Below, in pieces: positions 63,872-64,000 of a stretch of 64,000 nucleotides of DNA. Position numbers and translations under genes: made by a program. Location: contig NZ_JAGGML010000001.1 in NCBI RefSeq assembly GCF_017875275.1, forward strand, positions 5,105,001 through 5,169,000, written 5' to 3'. Under the pieces are notes generated by a model. That model was not told where the DNA came from. It saw only the letters and a list, made by a program, of their open reading frames with translations, and made no database searches. Source of the stretch: Xanthobacter flavus (lineage in GTDB: Bacteria > Pseudomonadota > Alphaproteobacteria > Rhizobiales > Xanthobacteraceae). Position 1 is the first letter of the stretch. Each line of letters opens with the position of its first letter.

Positions 63872-64000
63872 TCAGTTCGCCGGGCGCAGCTTCGCGGCTT
63901 CGGCTTCCGGCGGCAGGTAGTCGGCGCCGGGGCGGAACTGGAAGTTCACCATGATGCCCTGCCCGTCCTTCTGCGAGGTCGTGCCGATATAGGCGCCCAT
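63872..64000 (-). CDS. ABC transporter substrate-binding protein, 3' end (partial)
   Basis: The last 42 codons of a gene that continues beyond the window read IGTTSQKDGQGIMVNFQFRP and end PPEAEAAKLRPAN before the stop at 63872. Position upstream of the fused permease and the C-terminal pattern fit a Liv-type periplasmic binding protein. Nothing can be said about its ligand. Confidence 0.7.
   Translation of the reverse strand: MGAYIGTTSQKDGQGIMVNFQFRPGADYLPPEAEAAKLRPAN

Overview
The window is a high-GC, densely packed chromosomal segment of an alphaproteobacterium, most likely of the Hyphomicrobiales. The pdhA-pdhB(lipoyl)-pdhC-lpdA order, the DUF2842 and YdcH-type small genes, and the gene set as a whole resemble the Xanthobacteraceae (Xanthobacter/Azorhizobium-like). 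That placement is inference from gene content, not a computed phylogeny. About 86% of the window is core or metabolic chromosome. Roughly 9 kb (about 36.3-45.15 kb) is an accessory island.

Left part (0-31 kb). A pyruvate dehydrogenase cluster reads leftward: ftsB, pdhA, a small membrane protein, pdhB, pdhC, ydcH-like, a nucleoside 2-deoxyribosyltransferase-like gene, lpdA, a GlsB/YeaQ membrane protein and the first codons of what is probably lipA. recO, parC and a ClC chloride channel then read rightward. Next come a membrane diguanylate cyclase, an AI-2E family permease, a secreted histidine phosphatase, a cupin, the rplM-rpsI operon with its own promoter and terminator, a thioesterase, an atypical crotonase, an orphan Wzz/BY-kinase-like protein, heme A synthase, a LysR-controlled lrgA-lrgB pair, metY with a CoA-binding protein, a TatD nuclease and bioY.

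Middle (29.6-36.2 kb). A leftward envelope and replication cluster holds rlpA, a DacF-like protein with altered catalytic motifs, tmk, holB, metG and a lipoprotein gene. tRNA-Ser(TGA) follows at 36194-36283.

Island (36.3-45.15 kb). Directly after the tRNA lie a serine recombinase broken by a deletion and frameshift, a small conserved gene, a MazE/MazF-type toxin-antitoxin pair with a palindromic operator, and a type I restriction locus. hsdR of that locus is intact, but hsdM is cut off and joined to an IS110 transposase that lacks its N-terminal half, and no hsdS is present. An IS3 (IS407-like) element and fragments of another IS3 transposase and of a membrane protein gene complete the island. 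It reads as an old integrated element that has lost mobility and restriction function.

Right part (45.15-64 kb). A LacI regulator, a polar-amino-acid-type ABC transporter, 2-dehydro-3-deoxygalactonokinase and the matching aldolase form one leftward cluster behind a perfect 18-bp palindrome, suggesting sugar-acid uptake and catabolism. Then come a GreA-like factor, a GlcG/HbpS-like secreted protein, a FixL/FixJ-type two-component pair, an ahpC-ahpF-oxyR operon behind a perfect ATAG-N7-CTAT palindrome, and a Liv-type ABC operon with fused permeases and a terminal MarR regulator. Composite palindromic repeats occur near both ends of the window and inside the ABC operon.
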